From assembly GCF_015477775.1 (NCBI RefSeq), contig NZ_JADLQO010000003.1, positions 1-64,000 of the forward strand: a DNA stretch of 64,000 nt. The letters run 5' to 3'. This DNA comes from Nocardia abscessus. Lineage in GTDB: Bacteria; Actinomycetota; Actinomycetes; Mycobacteriales; Mycobacteriaceae. Positions 12,669-21,689 of the stretch are shown here, piece after piece. The stretch's first letter is position 1. Every line of letters starts with the position of its first letter. Made by a program: the position numbers and the translations under genes. Under the pieces are notes generated by a model. The model was given only the letters and a program-made list of their open reading frames with translations. It was not told the origin of the DNA and made no database searches.

Positions 12669-14999
12669 GTGGCTTTGAATGCACAGATGCCTGTTCCCCC
12701 CCATGCTCGCGGCTACGAGGATTTCGGCGGCTCGGTCGGTCGCACCACCGCCGATTCCACTCCCGAATGGAGCCATCCGCCCACCGCCCCCAAGGGTGCT
12801 CCGAACATCGTCGTGGTGCTGGTCGACGACATGGGATACAGCGACATCGGCCCGTTCGGCTCCGAGATCGAGACGCCGACGCTGGACCGGCTGGCCGCCA
12901 ACGGTCTGCGGCTGACCAACTATCACACGACCCCGCTGTGCTCGCCCTCGCGTGCGTCGCTGCTCACCGGCATCAATGCCCACCGTGCCGGCTTCGGATT
13001 CGTCGCCAACGCCGATCCCGGCTACCCGGGTCTGCGGCTGGAACTGGCGGACGACGTGCTGACGCTGCCGGAGATCCTGCGCAGCAACGGTTACGCCACC
13101 TACGCCGTCGGCAAATGGCACCTGGTGCGCGACGCCACGATGAACCCCGCCGCACACCGGGATTCCTGGCCGACCCAGCGTGGCTTCGATCGGTACTACG
13201 GCTCGCTCGAGGGCCTGAACTCCTTCTACTACCCGAATCAGCTGGTGTCGGACTCCTCGGTCGCCGATGTCGAGGAATACCCGGAGGGCTACTACCTCAC
13301 CGACGATCTGACCGACCGGGCCATCACCTACATCAAGGATCTGCGCGCGCACGACGCCGCCAAGCCGTTTTTCCTGTACTTCGCCCACGTCGCCATGCAC
13401 GGTCCGCTGCAGGCGAAACCCGCGGATCTGGCCAAGTACCGCGGCCGCTATGCCGAGGGGTGGGACGAACTGCGGCGCAGCCGGTTCGCCGCGCAACTCG
13501 CTCAGGGCCTGTTCCCCGCGGGTACACAGCAGAAACCGCGCAACACCGAGCCGGGGTACGAAGCGGCGGAGTGGGATTCGCTGACGCCTGCCGAGCAGAG
13601 CCGCTTCGCCCGGTACATGGAGGTGTACGCGGGCATGGTCGACAGCATCGACCAGAGCTTGGGGCGAATCCTCGACACACTCGAGCAGCTCGGCGAGCTC
13701 GACAACACCATCGTGGTGTTCACCTCCGACAACGGTGGCACCGCCGAGGGCGGGCCGGAGGGCACCCGCACCTACTTCGCGGAGTTCGCGCACATCACCG
13801 ATCCCGACTGGGTCGGCGACGTCCCGCACGACGAGGAGTTGATCGGCACCGCGAAGCTCGGCGTGCACTATCCGCGCGGGTGGGGTCAGGCGTCCAATAC
13901 TCCGTTCCGCTTCTACAAGGGGCAGACGTTCGCGGGCGGCGTGCGCGTACCGTTCCTGCTGTCCTGGCCCGAAGGGCTGCCACGCGGCGAGGGCGACGAC
14001 GGCATCCGGCACGAGTACACCTACGTCACCGATCTCGCGCCGACACTGCTGGAGCTGGCCGGATTGCGGCGACCGACCGTGCGTAACGGCTTGCAGGCCA
14101 GAGAGTTCGACGGCGTCTCCGCGGTCGAGACGCTGCGCGATCGGCGGGCGCTGTCGAAACACACCGAGCAGTACTCGGAGATGGTGGGCAACCGGGGCTT
14201 CTACCGGGACGGATGGAAGCTGCTGTCGTTGTACGAGCCCGGGACCGACATCGACCGGCCGCAGTGGCAGCTGTTCGACGTCCGCACCGACCCCACCGAA
14301 CTGCACGATCTTTCCGAGCGGTTCCCGGAAAAGGTCGCGGAGCTGGCCGCCGCCTGGGACGAATCCGCCTGGGCGAATACGGTATTTCCCCTGGTCACGC
14401 GGCAGGACCTGGCCCGGCGGCGGCCCGAGGAGGAGAGATTCTCGGCCCCCGTCCGGCTGCTGCCCGGCACGCCGACCCTGGAGCGGTACCGTTCGCAGCG
14501 GCTGATCGCCTATCGGGACTTCGTCATCGACGCCGAACTCGGCGGCTACCGGACCGGTGAGGAAGGGGTTCTCGTCGCGCACGGCGATCCGCTGGGCGGC
14601 TACCTGCTCTATATCGAGGACGGCCGGGTGACGTTCGGGCACAACAGCTACGGTCACTACGACACCGTGACGACGGAACCACTCGCGGCGGGCGTGCGTC
14701 GCATCACCGTGCGTGCCACGGTACGGCCCCGGCTGCGGTCGGATTTCGCCATCGAGATCGACGGCGTCCAGGTCGCGCGGCTGACCGATCAGGTCCAGTT
14801 GGTCGGCATGTCGCCGTGGACCGGAATCTCCGTCGGCGTCGACGCCCGCGGCCCAGTGGCGTGGGACCTGCGCGAACGCCGCGGAACCTTCCGCTACAGC
14901 GGCGTACTGCGCTCGATCACCTACCTCCCCGGCCCCATCCAGGTGCCGTGGCGAACCATCGAGGCGGTGGAACGCGAGGCGGAGTTCGTGGCCGAATGA
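12669..14999 (+). CDS. Arylsulfatase (formylglycine-dependent type I sulfatase)
   Basis: Hydrolase of sulfate esters, 776 residues. The active-site signature CSPSRASLLTG starts at C91, which would be converted to formylglycine; metal ligands D53-D54 (VDDMGYSD) and the TSDNGG motif are present, and K149 and H151 lie in VGKWH. A C-terminal region after about residue 560 forms the accessory beta-rich part seen in long actinobacterial and Pseudomonas arylsulfatases. No signal peptide is apparent, so it is probably cytoplasmic. The start is GTG 12669. No formylglycine-generating enzyme lies nearby; it must act in trans. Probably transcribed with the preceding oxidoreductase. Confidence 0.93.
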   Translation: MALNAQMPVPPHARGYEDFGGSVGRTTADSTPEWSHPPTAPKGAPNIVVVLVDDMGYSDIGPFGSEIETPTLDRLAANGLRLTNYHTTPLCSPSRASLLTGINAHRAGFGFVANADPGYPGLRLELADDVLTLPEILRSNGYATYAVGKWHLVRDATMNPAAHRDSWPTQRGFDRYYGSLEGLNSFYYPNQLVSDSSVADVEEYPEGYYLTDDLTDRAITYIKDLRAHDAAKPFFLYFAHVAMHGPLQAKPADLAKYRGRYAEGWDELRRSRFAAQLAQGLFPAGTQQKPRNTEPGYEAAEWDSLTPAEQSRFARYMEVYAGMVDSIDQSLGRILDTLEQLGELDNTIVVFTSDNGGTAEGGPEGTRTYFAEFAHITDPDWVGDVPHDEELIGTAKLGVHYPRGWGQASNTPFRFYKGQTFAGGVRVPFLLSWPEGLPRGEGDDGIRHEYTYVTDLAPTLLELAGLRRPTVRNGLQAREFDGVSAVETLRDRRALSKHTEQYSEMVGNRGFYRDGWKLLSLYEPGTDIDRPQWQLFDVRTDPTELHDLSERFPEKVAELAAAWDESAWANTVFPLVTRQDLARRRPEEERFSAPVRLLPGTPTLERYRSQRLIAYRDFVIDAELGGYRTGEEGVLVAHGDPLGGYLLYIEDGRVTFGHNSYGHYDTVTTEPLAAGVRRITVRATVRPRLRSDFAIEIDGVQVARLTDQVQLVGMSPWTGISVGVDARGPVAWDLRERRGTFRYSGVLRSITYLPGPIQVPWRTIEAVEREAEFVAE

Positions 15000-15290
15000 A
15001 TGCCTCCGGGCACCAGTGTTGTCCGGCGTGGAGCCCAGAGCGCGCGCTCGGCGAACTGCCCGCGATATGGCCAGAGGCGGTCAGGGAGGGCGGGCGCACT
15101 CGGAGGGGATCGAGCGCACCCACCCCCGCGCCTCGGCGGCGGCCGAGCAGCGGGCACGGCTGCCGCGGGCAGCATCGGGGCTGACCGACGGAGACAAAAG
15201 CGAGAACCCCCGGAAACCCCGACCCTGAACCGACTTTAACGCCACGAACCCGGCAATGGAATCGGAACGCGAAGGATATTGCGCGGCAAT
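15000..15290. other. Intergenic interval before the PepSY gene
   Basis: About 290 bases with no supportable gene. The left part is GC-rich and shows only short chance frames. The right part, from about 15230, becomes more AT-rich and leads into the repeat-rich promoter region at 15291-15318. Confidence 0.4.
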
Positions 15291-15318
15291 CCTGAAACGG
15301 ATTTCAGGTGACTTCAGG
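15291..15318. promoter_or_regulatory. Inverted and direct TTCAGG repeats, likely response-regulator site
   Basis: CCTGAAA (15291-15297) and TTTCAGG (15302-15308) form a perfect palindrome around a 4-base spacer. TTCAGG recurs at 15313-15318, exactly ten bases after the copy at 15303, giving a one-helical-turn direct repeat. It lies about 70 bases before the start of the PepSY gene. Spacing of this kind is typical for OmpR/PhoB-type response regulators; no two-component genes are adjacent. Confidence 0.5.
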
Positions 15319-15388
15319 CTGCCTTAAGCCACTCCCTGCGAATGTGATCGCCATCTTCGAGACGACAACTCACGCAGGAGGTTTCATT

Positions 15389-15766
15389 ATGAAAGCCACA
15401 ATCCGCCGGGCACTTCCGGGTCGGCGCAGGCTGCTGGCGGGCGCCGCTGTCGTGGCCGTCCTCGTCGGTGGCCCGGTGGCGCTGTATGCCGCCACGAATC
15501 CTCAGGTGCCAGGTCGGCATGCCATCGCCGCGTCGTTGCAAGATCACGACTGGGCGCTCACCGCGGCTCCCACGATCAGCAGGCAGCAGGCCATCGACAA
15601 GGCGCTGCAAGCCGTGCCCGGTAGCACCGCGGTCTCCGCCGAACTCGATGCCGAGGGGGCGACCACGGTGTGGGAGGTCGAACTCCGGACGCCCGACGGG
15701 ATCGAGCACGAGGTGACGGTCGACGCGAACAGCGGCGCCGTGCTGGGCACGGTGAAACAGGACTGA
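15389..15766 (+). CDS. Exported small PepSY-domain protein
   Basis: A 125-residue protein with a basic N terminus and one hydrophobic segment (LLAGAAVVAVLVGGPVALYA), so it is membrane-anchored or secreted. The rest is a PepSY domain: TISRQQAIDKALQAVPGS, then TTVWEVELRTPDGIEHEVTV and DANSGAVLG. PepSY domains are thought to act outside the membrane as inhibitors of peptidases or as sensors. The start ATG 15389 has a strong AGGAGG. The promoter carries TTCAGG repeats, so two-component control in response to envelope conditions is likely. The next gene, 60 bases on, is also exported. Confidence 0.8.
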   Translation: MKATIRRALPGRRRLLAGAAVVAVLVGGPVALYAATNPQVPGRHAIAASLQDHDWALTAAPTISRQQAIDKALQAVPGSTAVSAELDAEGATTVWEVELRTPDGIEHEVTVDANSGAVLGTVKQD

Positions 15767-15829
15767 CGGCGGGGCGTTCGAAGCCGACGAATCGCATCAT
15801 TCACAACGAAGGTCGAGGTTTCCGAGAAC

Positions 15830-16540
15830 ATGGGTTTGCGTAAGATCGCCACCGTATCGACGCTCGCCGTCGCGATTGCCGGCGTCCCGGCCGCACAGGC
15901 CGGTGCCGCATCTCAGGATGCCGCCGGCGAAGTCGTCAACTACACCGCCACCACCTCCGAGCAGAGCACGGTCGTCGACATCGACTCGGGCTCGATGCAG
16001 GTCGAGAACGGAGTATTCGCCATCACGGCGGCCGACGGGACCGTACTCGCGGGCACGCCACTGCAGTTCCGTGTCGACGATTTCGTCTTCCCGATCACGG
16101 CAGACATCAGCGGCCGCCGCGCCACGCTCACGCCGCGATTCGATGTCGAGCACGCGGAGTACCGCCCGGTTGCCCTTCCCTTCGAGGACAGCGCGCACTG
16201 GCGTACGCCGTACGAGCGCGAAGTCGCCGCCTTCACCCGGCTGAAGGACACCATCGCGTCGGGCGCCGCGATCGGAACCACCGTCGGCGGTCTGGGCGGC
16301 GGTCTCGTCGGCTGTGTGCTCGGCGGCATCGCAGGGGCCACCGTCGCCGCCGCGACGATCGTCGGTATGTTCGGTCCGTTCATCCCGGCCGCCGCCGTCG
16401 GCTGTCTCGGTGGCATTCTGGCCGTGGGCGCACTGGGCACACTCGCCGGTCAACTCTTCGTCACCGCACCGGTTGCCGTTGCAGCCCTCGTCCAGTACTT
16501 CACCACGGTCAACCAGCCGTTCGTTCCGCCGAACAAGTAG
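15830..16540 (+). CDS. Secreted glycine-rich protein of unknown function
   Basis: A 236-residue protein with a clear signal peptide (MGLRKIATVSTLAVAIAGV, cleavage around AAQAGA). The mature N-terminal half (about residues 30-130) is a beta-rich region with no family I recognise. The C-terminal half is a hydrophobic, glycine-rich stretch, GTTVGGLGGGLVGCVLGGI followed by GPFIPAAAVGCLGGILAVGA, resembling glycine-zipper membrane-inserting segments. It keeps only two cysteines, both in that stretch, which could pair. Similar proteins seem frequent in Nocardia. It follows the PepSY gene by 63 bases and may share its transcript. No function can be assigned. Confidence 0.7.
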   Translation: MGLRKIATVSTLAVAIAGVPAAQAGAASQDAAGEVVNYTATTSEQSTVVDIDSGSMQVENGVFAITAADGTVLAGTPLQFRVDDFVFPITADISGRRATLTPRFDVEHAEYRPVALPFEDSAHWRTPYEREVAAFTRLKDTIASGAAIGTTVGGLGGGLVGCVLGGIAGATVAAATIVGMFGPFIPAAAVGCLGGILAVGALGTLAGQLFVTAPVAVAALVQYFTTVNQPFVPPNK

Positions 16541-16814
16541 GACTCCGGCGGAAGCTGTCGGACCTCGTGCCGCGCCAGGTCGTACTGCCGGGTCCTGGCG
16601 CTGCGGGCGCCCACCGCATCCGATTGCCGGGCCCTCCACGGCGGCAGATCCCGCCGGGTCGAATGCACGGCCCGCCGGGTTCCGTCGACAGGACCGATCC
16701 GCTCGCAAAGCACAACCTGCACAGTCGGTTTCCGCATTTTCGCGCAAATTCATCGTCTCGAACGAGCAACATCGCAGCCATCGACACCCGATACTGATCG
16801 AGTAGGCCGTTTCG

Positions 16815-17894
16815 ATGCCCTACGAGCTGATCTGGCCAGCGATGCACGAAAATCGACAGGATCCGGCGATGCCCAAGATCAAGAATTTGAATCCGCTCCC
16901 GATGGCCGACATCGGCGGCTCGGATCTGTTCATTCCCTTCCGAATGCCCAGTGGAGAGATCGGATACGTTCTCGGAGACACGTTCTCCGGCACCGAACCG
17001 AGAGTGGGCGGCCCGAACTGGCGTTCGCCGATGCTGTTGCGCAGCGATACTCACGATATGGCCGGCCCGATCGTGTTCCGATCGGCGGCGCGGGACGCAC
17101 GACAACTCTGGGACTACGTGCACAACAACCCGGAGTATTCGACGATCCTGCCCTGCGACGCGATAACGATCGGCGGCCGAATCTATCTGTGGGTGATGGT
17201 CACCCAAGGGCTGGCGAACGAGCGCTGGTGTGAAATCCGTTATTCCGACGACAACGGAGAAAGCTGGATCAACACCCCTGCCCGGTGGTCCACAAGCGCC
17301 TACGGCGGGAAACGCACCATGATTTCCTGGGAACGCGGCGGCGACGGCTACGTCTATGTCATCTCCACCGGTGGGCTCGCCCGGAACAAGAACATGCTGC
17401 TGTGGCGAGTACGCGAGAACCATGCCGCGCTCACCGACCCGGCGGCATGGCAGGGTTGGGGCTGGAACGGCTACGACTGGGGCTGGGACCGGGACCCGGG
17501 CAGCGATCCGCGCTTCGGCATTCTGGCCGACAATACGAAGCTCGGCGAGATCGGATTACGGCGAATCCAAGGCAATTGGGTGATGTCGGGTTTCGATGCG
17601 GGGGCCTACGGTGCGTTCATCAAAGTCGCCGCCAGAATTACCGACAACTGGCGAACGGCCTTGACCTATCGGCCGGTGAAAGGGTCTTTCTGGGCGCCGG
17701 GCGGCCCGGATATCGTGCCGCGCCTGTACGGTTGCTATGCCCATCCGGACAGCAGGTTCGACGGCGCGTTCTGCCTGATCGTGAGCGAGTGGGCCGAATC
17801 CGGAATGCCGTATCGCGGTATGCAATTCCGAATATACGGAGTGCGGCCCGCGGCTCCGATCGCCCAGCGGGCCCCCGCGGCGAAGTCCATCTAA
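16815..17894 (+). CDS. DUF4185 protein, possible GH183-type endo-D-arabinanase
   Basis: A 359-residue protein with beta-propeller-like features of the DUF4185 family: ADIGGSDLFIPFRMPSGEIG, YVLGDTFSG and GGPNWRSPMLLRS at the N terminus, later WCEIRYSDDNGESW and the closing PRLYGCYAHPDSRFDGAFCL. Some DUF4185 proteins have been shown to be endo-D-arabinofuranases (GH183) that cut the D-arabinan of mycobacterial arabinogalactan, a polymer Nocardia also makes. Acidic residues at GDTF and in the DP(R)F-rich middle are candidates for catalysis, not proven. No signal peptide is seen. ATG 16869, with a weak ACAGGA upstream, is an alternative start. It ends 78 bases before the convergent stressosome operon. 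Confidence 0.75.
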   Translation: MPYELIWPAMHENRQDPAMPKIKNLNPLPMADIGGSDLFIPFRMPSGEIGYVLGDTFSGTEPRVGGPNWRSPMLLRSDTHDMAGPIVFRSAARDARQLWDYVHNNPEYSTILPCDAITIGGRIYLWVMVTQGLANERWCEIRYSDDNGESWINTPARWSTSAYGGKRTMISWERGGDGYVYVISTGGLARNKNMLLWRVRENHAALTDPAAWQGWGWNGYDWGWDRDPGSDPRFGILADNTKLGEIGLRRIQGNWVMSGFDAGAYGAFIKVAARITDNWRTALTYRPVKGSFWAPGGPDIVPRLYGCYAHPDSRFDGAFCLIVSEWAESGMPYRGMQFRIYGVRPAAPIAQRAPAAKSI

Positions 17895-17920
17895 TTCCTC
17901 CGGTTCGCTCATCGTGCGGA

Positions 17921-17970
17921 CCGACAGGCGGTCATGTGCGGGCGAGCCCGCCTGGGCCCGTCGCTGTCGG
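17921..17970. terminator. Nested hairpin between convergent genes
   Basis: CCGACAG (17921-17927) pairs with CTGTCGG (17964-17970), and alternatively CAGGCGG (17925-17931) with CCGCCTG (17948-17954); a small GCGGGC/GCCCGC stem lies inside. It falls in the 77-base gap between the DUF4185 gene and the 3' end of the stressosome operon, so it may end both transcripts. Confidence 0.6.
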
Positions 17971-17971
17971 G

Positions 17972-20263
17972 TCAGCCGGCAATACGACGGTTCGTCCCCC
18001 GCAACGGATTGGCCACCGGGAAAGTGATGGCAGGCAGCGTCACCGACATCCGGACCGTCGTGCCCGGCCCGGAGTGGTCGATATCCAGCTCCTCGGTCAG
18101 CGCGCGCATCATGTCGATGCCGCGGCCGCGATAGCCGGGATCGGAAGCCCGTGGTTTCCAGTCTCCGGTGTCGGTGACCACGATGACGACGGTGTCGATA
18201 TCGCAGGTGGCCGACAGCCGCACCCGGCCGGCGTGGTCGTTGCGGTAGGCGTGCTCGATGCTGTTGCTGCACGCCTCGTTGGCCGCGGCGACCAGGTCGG
18301 CGGCGAGGTCGTGCGGCACCGCCGCGGCGGCCAGCCACCCCTTCAGCGTGCGGCGCAGCACCGCGAGTTCGTCGGCTCGCGCGGGCACGTCCAGCCGCAG
18401 CGGCGCGGGCGGCTGGCGGTAGACCACCATGGCCACGTCGTCGTCGTAACCCGCGGATGGCCGCAGGCGCGACAGCACCGCGTCGGCCACCTCGCGCGGC
18501 AGCCTTCCGGAGGTGTCGGCGAGTACCGCGGCGATCTTGGCGAATCCGTCATCGATGTCGACGCCACGCTGCTCGACCAGGCCGTCGGTGAACAGCACCA
18601 GCGTAGAACCGGGCGCCACCGCCGTGGTGGCCTCCGGGCGCCGCGGCGGATCGAACGTCGCCAGCGGCACCGAGCGCCCGCCCTCGAGCAGGCGGCCGGT
18701 CTTGGCCACGTCGGCGAGAATCGGCGGCATGTGACCGGCGCTGCTGTAGCGGACCAGCCCGCGTACCGGGTCCAGTACGGCGGCGCACACCGTGGTGCAC
18801 ATGGCGCCGGGAATGCGCGCGGCGACGGTGTCGAGTTCGGCCAGCAGTTGCGCCGGTCCCGCACCGCGCAGCAGCAGTGCACGGGCGGCGGTCCGCAACT
18901 GGCCCATCACGACCGCGGCGGACAGGCCGCGACCGACGCAGTCGCCGACCACGACGCCGATGGTGCCGTCGCGCAGCGGCACCACGTCGTACCAGTCGCC
19001 ACCGATTTCCAGCGGCGGCAGAGCGGGCTCGTAGTGCACCGAGAAACGCGGCGGCAGATCGATCGGGCCGAGCATGGCGCGCTGCAGGGTCAGCGAGGTG
19101 GCGCGAGCCTGGTCGAAGTTGCGCGCCCGCTGGACGGCGAGGCTGAGGTGTCCGATCAACAGGGAGAACAGCGTCCAGTCCGCGGCGGTGATCGCGCGGG
19201 GCGCGGCGAAGCGCAACCACACCGCCGCGTCGCCGATCTCGCCGAGCGGCGCGACGATGCCCTCGGAGCTCTCCGTCCCGTCCGGGATGGCCAGCAGGCT
19301 GCGCGGTGGCCTGCGCCTGGCCCGATCCAGCAGTGCGCGCGACGGGTCGTCGAGAGAGGCGATGCCGTCGTGCGACGCGCCGTCGGCGCCCGCGCCGGAG
19401 ACGTACACCTCCGGTGCGGCGTTGCGGCTGGGCCACACCGCCACTACGGCGGTCTCCGCGCCCACCGTGCGGCGCAGCTCGTCCAGCCCGACGGCAAGTA
19501 CTTCCACCACGCTGGTCGCCGCGCCGACCGCGGTGGCGAGCCGGGACGCGGCCTGGTCGCGTGCCTGCGCGTCGTGCTCGGCGGTGACGTCGCGGATGGT
19601 GCCGACGAAGATCCGCTCGTTGCCCTCCGGTCTGATCAGCGCGCTGGTGCTCACCGCGAGCCACACGTTGCGTCCGTCGCGGTGGCGGATCGGAATCACG
19701 AAGCGCTGCGCCTCGGTTCCGAGATCGGGATAGCGCGGTCCCTCCGGGCTCGACCACGGATGCGGCAGCGGGTAGGGGACACCCGCGGCGCCGTAGCCGG
19801 TCAGCGCGCCGAAAGCGGTATTGACCTCGATGATGGTGCCCTGCGCGTCGGCGACGAAGAAACCGTCCTGCAGCGATTCCACCAGCGCGGTGCGGAAGGC
19901 GTCGCGTCCGGCGAGATCGTCGGCGCGGGAACGCTGCTGCTCGTAGCGGCGGGTGCCGTCGAGGTAGCCGCGAGTGGCGATGTCGAGCGGGACGAGTGTC
20001 TGCAACAGGAATTCCAGCGCGGTTTCCGGCAGGCGGGCGCCGCCGGATTCGCCGCCCTCGGCGGAGATCGCGTGCTGTCGCTGCTCCACTTCCTGGACCA
20101 CCCGGAAATGGTTCTCGGTGAGATCGAGCAGGCTGATGCCTTCGACCAGAGCGCGCCTGCCGAGTTCGTAGCCCTCCGCGAGGCCGGCCTGGGTGGGCGA
20201 ATCCATGTGCCGCCGTAGCGCGTCGGCGTAGGCGTCCAGGAAGTCGGCCAGCAGGGCGCTCAT
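17972..20263 (-). CDS. RsbU-like multidomain phosphatase: RsbU-N, PAS, GAF, SpoIIE PP2C and HATPase
   Basis: Output enzyme of the stressosome operon, 763 residues. Residues about 1-90 resemble the RsbT-binding N domain of RsbU; PAS at about 120-235 (ESLQDGFFVADAQGTIIEVN); GAF-like at about 245-395; SpoIIE/PP2C phosphatase at about 410-615 with metal-binding aspartates in GGDWYDVVPL, VVGDCVGRG and GYDDDVAMVV; and a C-terminal RsbW-like HATPase at about 625-755 (ANEACSNSIEHAYR, VTDTGDW, GRGIDMMRAL). The phosphatase would dephosphorylate a STAS anti-anti-sigma factor and the kinase domain would do the reverse or bind a sigma factor, so both opposing activities sit in one chain. Its start overlaps the upstream gene by 4 bases. 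Confidence 0.88.
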   Translation of the reverse strand: MSALLADFLDAYADALRRHMDSPTQAGLAEGYELGRRALVEGISLLDLTENHFRVVQEVEQRQHAISAEGGESGGARLPETALEFLLQTLVPLDIATRGYLDGTRRYEQQRSRADDLAGRDAFRTALVESLQDGFFVADAQGTIIEVNTAFGALTGYGAAGVPYPLPHPWSSPEGPRYPDLGTEAQRFVIPIRHRDGRNVWLAVSTSALIRPEGNERIFVGTIRDVTAEHDAQARDQAASRLATAVGAATSVVEVLAVGLDELRRTVGAETAVVAVWPSRNAAPEVYVSGAGADGASHDGIASLDDPSRALLDRARRRPPRSLLAIPDGTESSEGIVAPLGEIGDAAVWLRFAAPRAITAADWTLFSLLIGHLSLAVQRARNFDQARATSLTLQRAMLGPIDLPPRFSVHYEPALPPLEIGGDWYDVVPLRDGTIGVVVGDCVGRGLSAAVVMGQLRTAARALLLRGAGPAQLLAELDTVAARIPGAMCTTVCAAVLDPVRGLVRYSSAGHMPPILADVAKTGRLLEGGRSVPLATFDPPRRPEATTAVAPGSTLVLFTDGLVEQRGVDIDDGFAKIAAVLADTSGRLPREVADAVLSRLRPSAGYDDDVAMVVYRQPPAPLRLDVPARADELAVLRRTLKGWLAAAAVPHDLAADLVAAANEACSNSIEHAYRNDHAGRVRLSATCDIDTVVIVVTDTGDWKPRASDPGYRGRGIDMMRALTEELDIDHSGPGTTVRMSVTLPAITFPVANPLRGTNRRIAG

Positions 20264-20892
20264 TCGGCCGTCCCTCGCGCGCCGCGGTGCCGCGCCGCCA
20301 GCACCAGCGCGTCGTCGGTGTCCTTGGCGTGCCTGGCGAGTATGTCGGCGGTGATATCGGCGGTGGACTTGGAAAGGTCGATCAGTGCGGCGGATTCGGT
20401 GACGATGCCGTCGGTGGACATCAGCAGCAGGTCGCCGGGACGGACCGCGACCGACTGGGGCTGGAGGTTCGCGGGCAGGCGGTAGCCGACGATGCCCGCG
20501 GTGAGCAGGACGGTCGCGTGCACGGTCAGGCCCGCCGGACCCGCGGTCAGCACCTGGGATTCGACATTGCCGACGCCGAGCCAGCGCACCCGGTCACCCT
20601 CGTCGAACAGGGCCAGCGAAATCGCCGCTCCGCGTGTGTCGGCCATCGCCCGGTGGCACAGCACCATCAGCACGTCCAGCGGTTCCGCGCGATTCTCGGA
20701 CAGCACGCGCGCGGCACGGTCGGCCGCGTCGGCCGCGGCGGCGCCGTGCCCGAGACCGTCGAGGACCGCGAAGAGGACTGTGCCGCCGCCGGTGTCGAGG
20801 ACGACGCCGCGGTCACCGGAGACCTGTTGACCGGGCAGTGCGCGACCGGCCACCGCCCACTCGATCCGGCCGATGAACCCGTCCTCATGCAC
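20260..20892 (-). CDS. RsbX-like SpoIIE-family serine phosphatase
   Basis: A 210-residue stand-alone PP2C/SpoIIE phosphatase. Metal-site features are SGDRGVVLD, FAVLDGLGHGAAAADAADRA and LLLMSTDGIV; the closing TDDALVLAARH matches the last PP2C aspartate. In Bacillus, RsbX resets the stressosome by dephosphorylating RsbS and RsbR, and the position directly after rsbT supports the same role. Its start overlaps the rsbT stop by 8 bases and its stop overlaps the next gene by 4, so translation is probably coupled. Confidence 0.85.
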   Translation of the reverse strand: MHEDGFIGRIEWAVAGRALPGQQVSGDRGVVLDTGGGTVLFAVLDGLGHGAAAADAADRAARVLSENRAEPLDVLMVLCHRAMADTRGAAISLALFDEGDRVRWLGVGNVESQVLTAGPAGLTVHATVLLTAGIVGYRLPANLQPQSVAVRPGDLLLMSTDGIVTESAALIDLSKSTADITADILARHAKDTDDALVLAARHRGARGTAE

Positions 20893-21304
20893 CGTTCGGT
20901 ACCCACTTCCACATCTCCACCAGCGTTCCGCGGCCCGGCGCCGAGTCGACGGTCAACCGGTCCATCAACCGCCGGGCCCCGGGAAGCCCGAGCCCGAGAC
21001 CGCGCCCGGTGGAGTAGCCGTCCTCCAGCGCGCGGGCGATGTCGTTGATGCCGGGACCTTGATCCTCGGCCTGCACGACCAGGGCTTGACGGCCCTCGCG
21101 GTCGTCGACCAGCAAGCGAATCTCGCCGCTGCCCGCGTAACTGGTGATGTTGCGGGCGATTTCGGAGATCGCGGTGGAGATCATCGTTCGGTCGGTCAGG
21201 GTGAATCCGAGCTTCGCTGCCAGTTCGCGTCCGGCCTGACGTGCGGTCACGATGTCCCCGGACACCCTGACCGCGATCACCACGTTCTCAGCGGCCACTG
21301 TCAC
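20885..21304 (-). CDS. rsbT: Switch kinase RsbT
   Basis: A 139-residue GHKL-fold serine/threonine kinase that phosphorylates RsbS and RsbR in the stressosome and, when released, activates the RsbU-type phosphatase. N box: STAISEIARNITSYA; G1: AEDQGPGIND; G2: TGRGLGLGLPGARRLMD, all as in RsbT. The C terminus SAPGRGTLVEMWKW is typical. The start overlaps the end of rsbS by 17 bases. Acts in the cytoplasm on the stressosome shell. Confidence 0.93.
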   Translation of the reverse strand: MTVAAENVVIAVRVSGDIVTARQAGRELAAKLGFTLTDRTMISTAISEIARNITSYAGSGEIRLLVDDREGRQALVVQAEDQGPGINDIARALEDGYSTGRGLGLGLPGARRLMDRLTVDSAPGRGTLVEMWKWVPNGA

Positions 21305-21677
21305 GACCGTCTCGCTGGCGACGGGCTGGGGTCTTTCGGTCCAACCAGGCGAGTCCCTCTTCCAGATCGAGGGCGGTGTGCATGTCCTCGAAGGTGAGAC
21401 CGAGCTGCACCATGGCGAACGCGACTTCTGGTTGCAGACCGACGATCACCGTTTCGGCGCCGCGCAGCTGCGTCATGTGCGCGATGGTACGCAACGATCT
21501 CGCGGCGAACGAATCCATCACGTCGATGGCGGTGACATCGACGATGATGCCGTGTGCCCGATATTTGCTGACCTGTTTCATCAGGTCGTCCTGCAGGCGT
21601 TCGGTATCGGCGTCGGTCAGCGCGGACTGCACCGACGCGATGAGATACGTGCCCTGTTTGAGAATCGGAACCGGCAT
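21288..21677 (-). CDS. rsbS: Stressosome scaffold RsbS
   Basis: A 129-residue single STAS-domain protein. IPVPILKQGTYL-type N terminus (PVPILKQGTYLIASVQ) and GIIVDVTAIDVMDSFAARSL, where Ser56 matches the phosphorylated Ser59 of Bacillus RsbS. It forms the minimal core of the 1.8-MDa stressosome with RsbR and holds RsbT in the resting state. It starts 12 bases after rsbR, and its 3' end overlaps rsbT. Confidence 0.93.
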   Translation of the reverse strand: MPVPILKQGTYLIASVQSALTDADTERLQDDLMKQVSKYRAHGIIVDVTAIDVMDSFAARSLRTIAHMTQLRGAETVIVGLQPEVAFAMVQLGLTFEDMHTALDLEEGLAWLDRKTPARRQRDGRDSGR

Positions 21678-21689
21678 GTGCCCGCCTGA

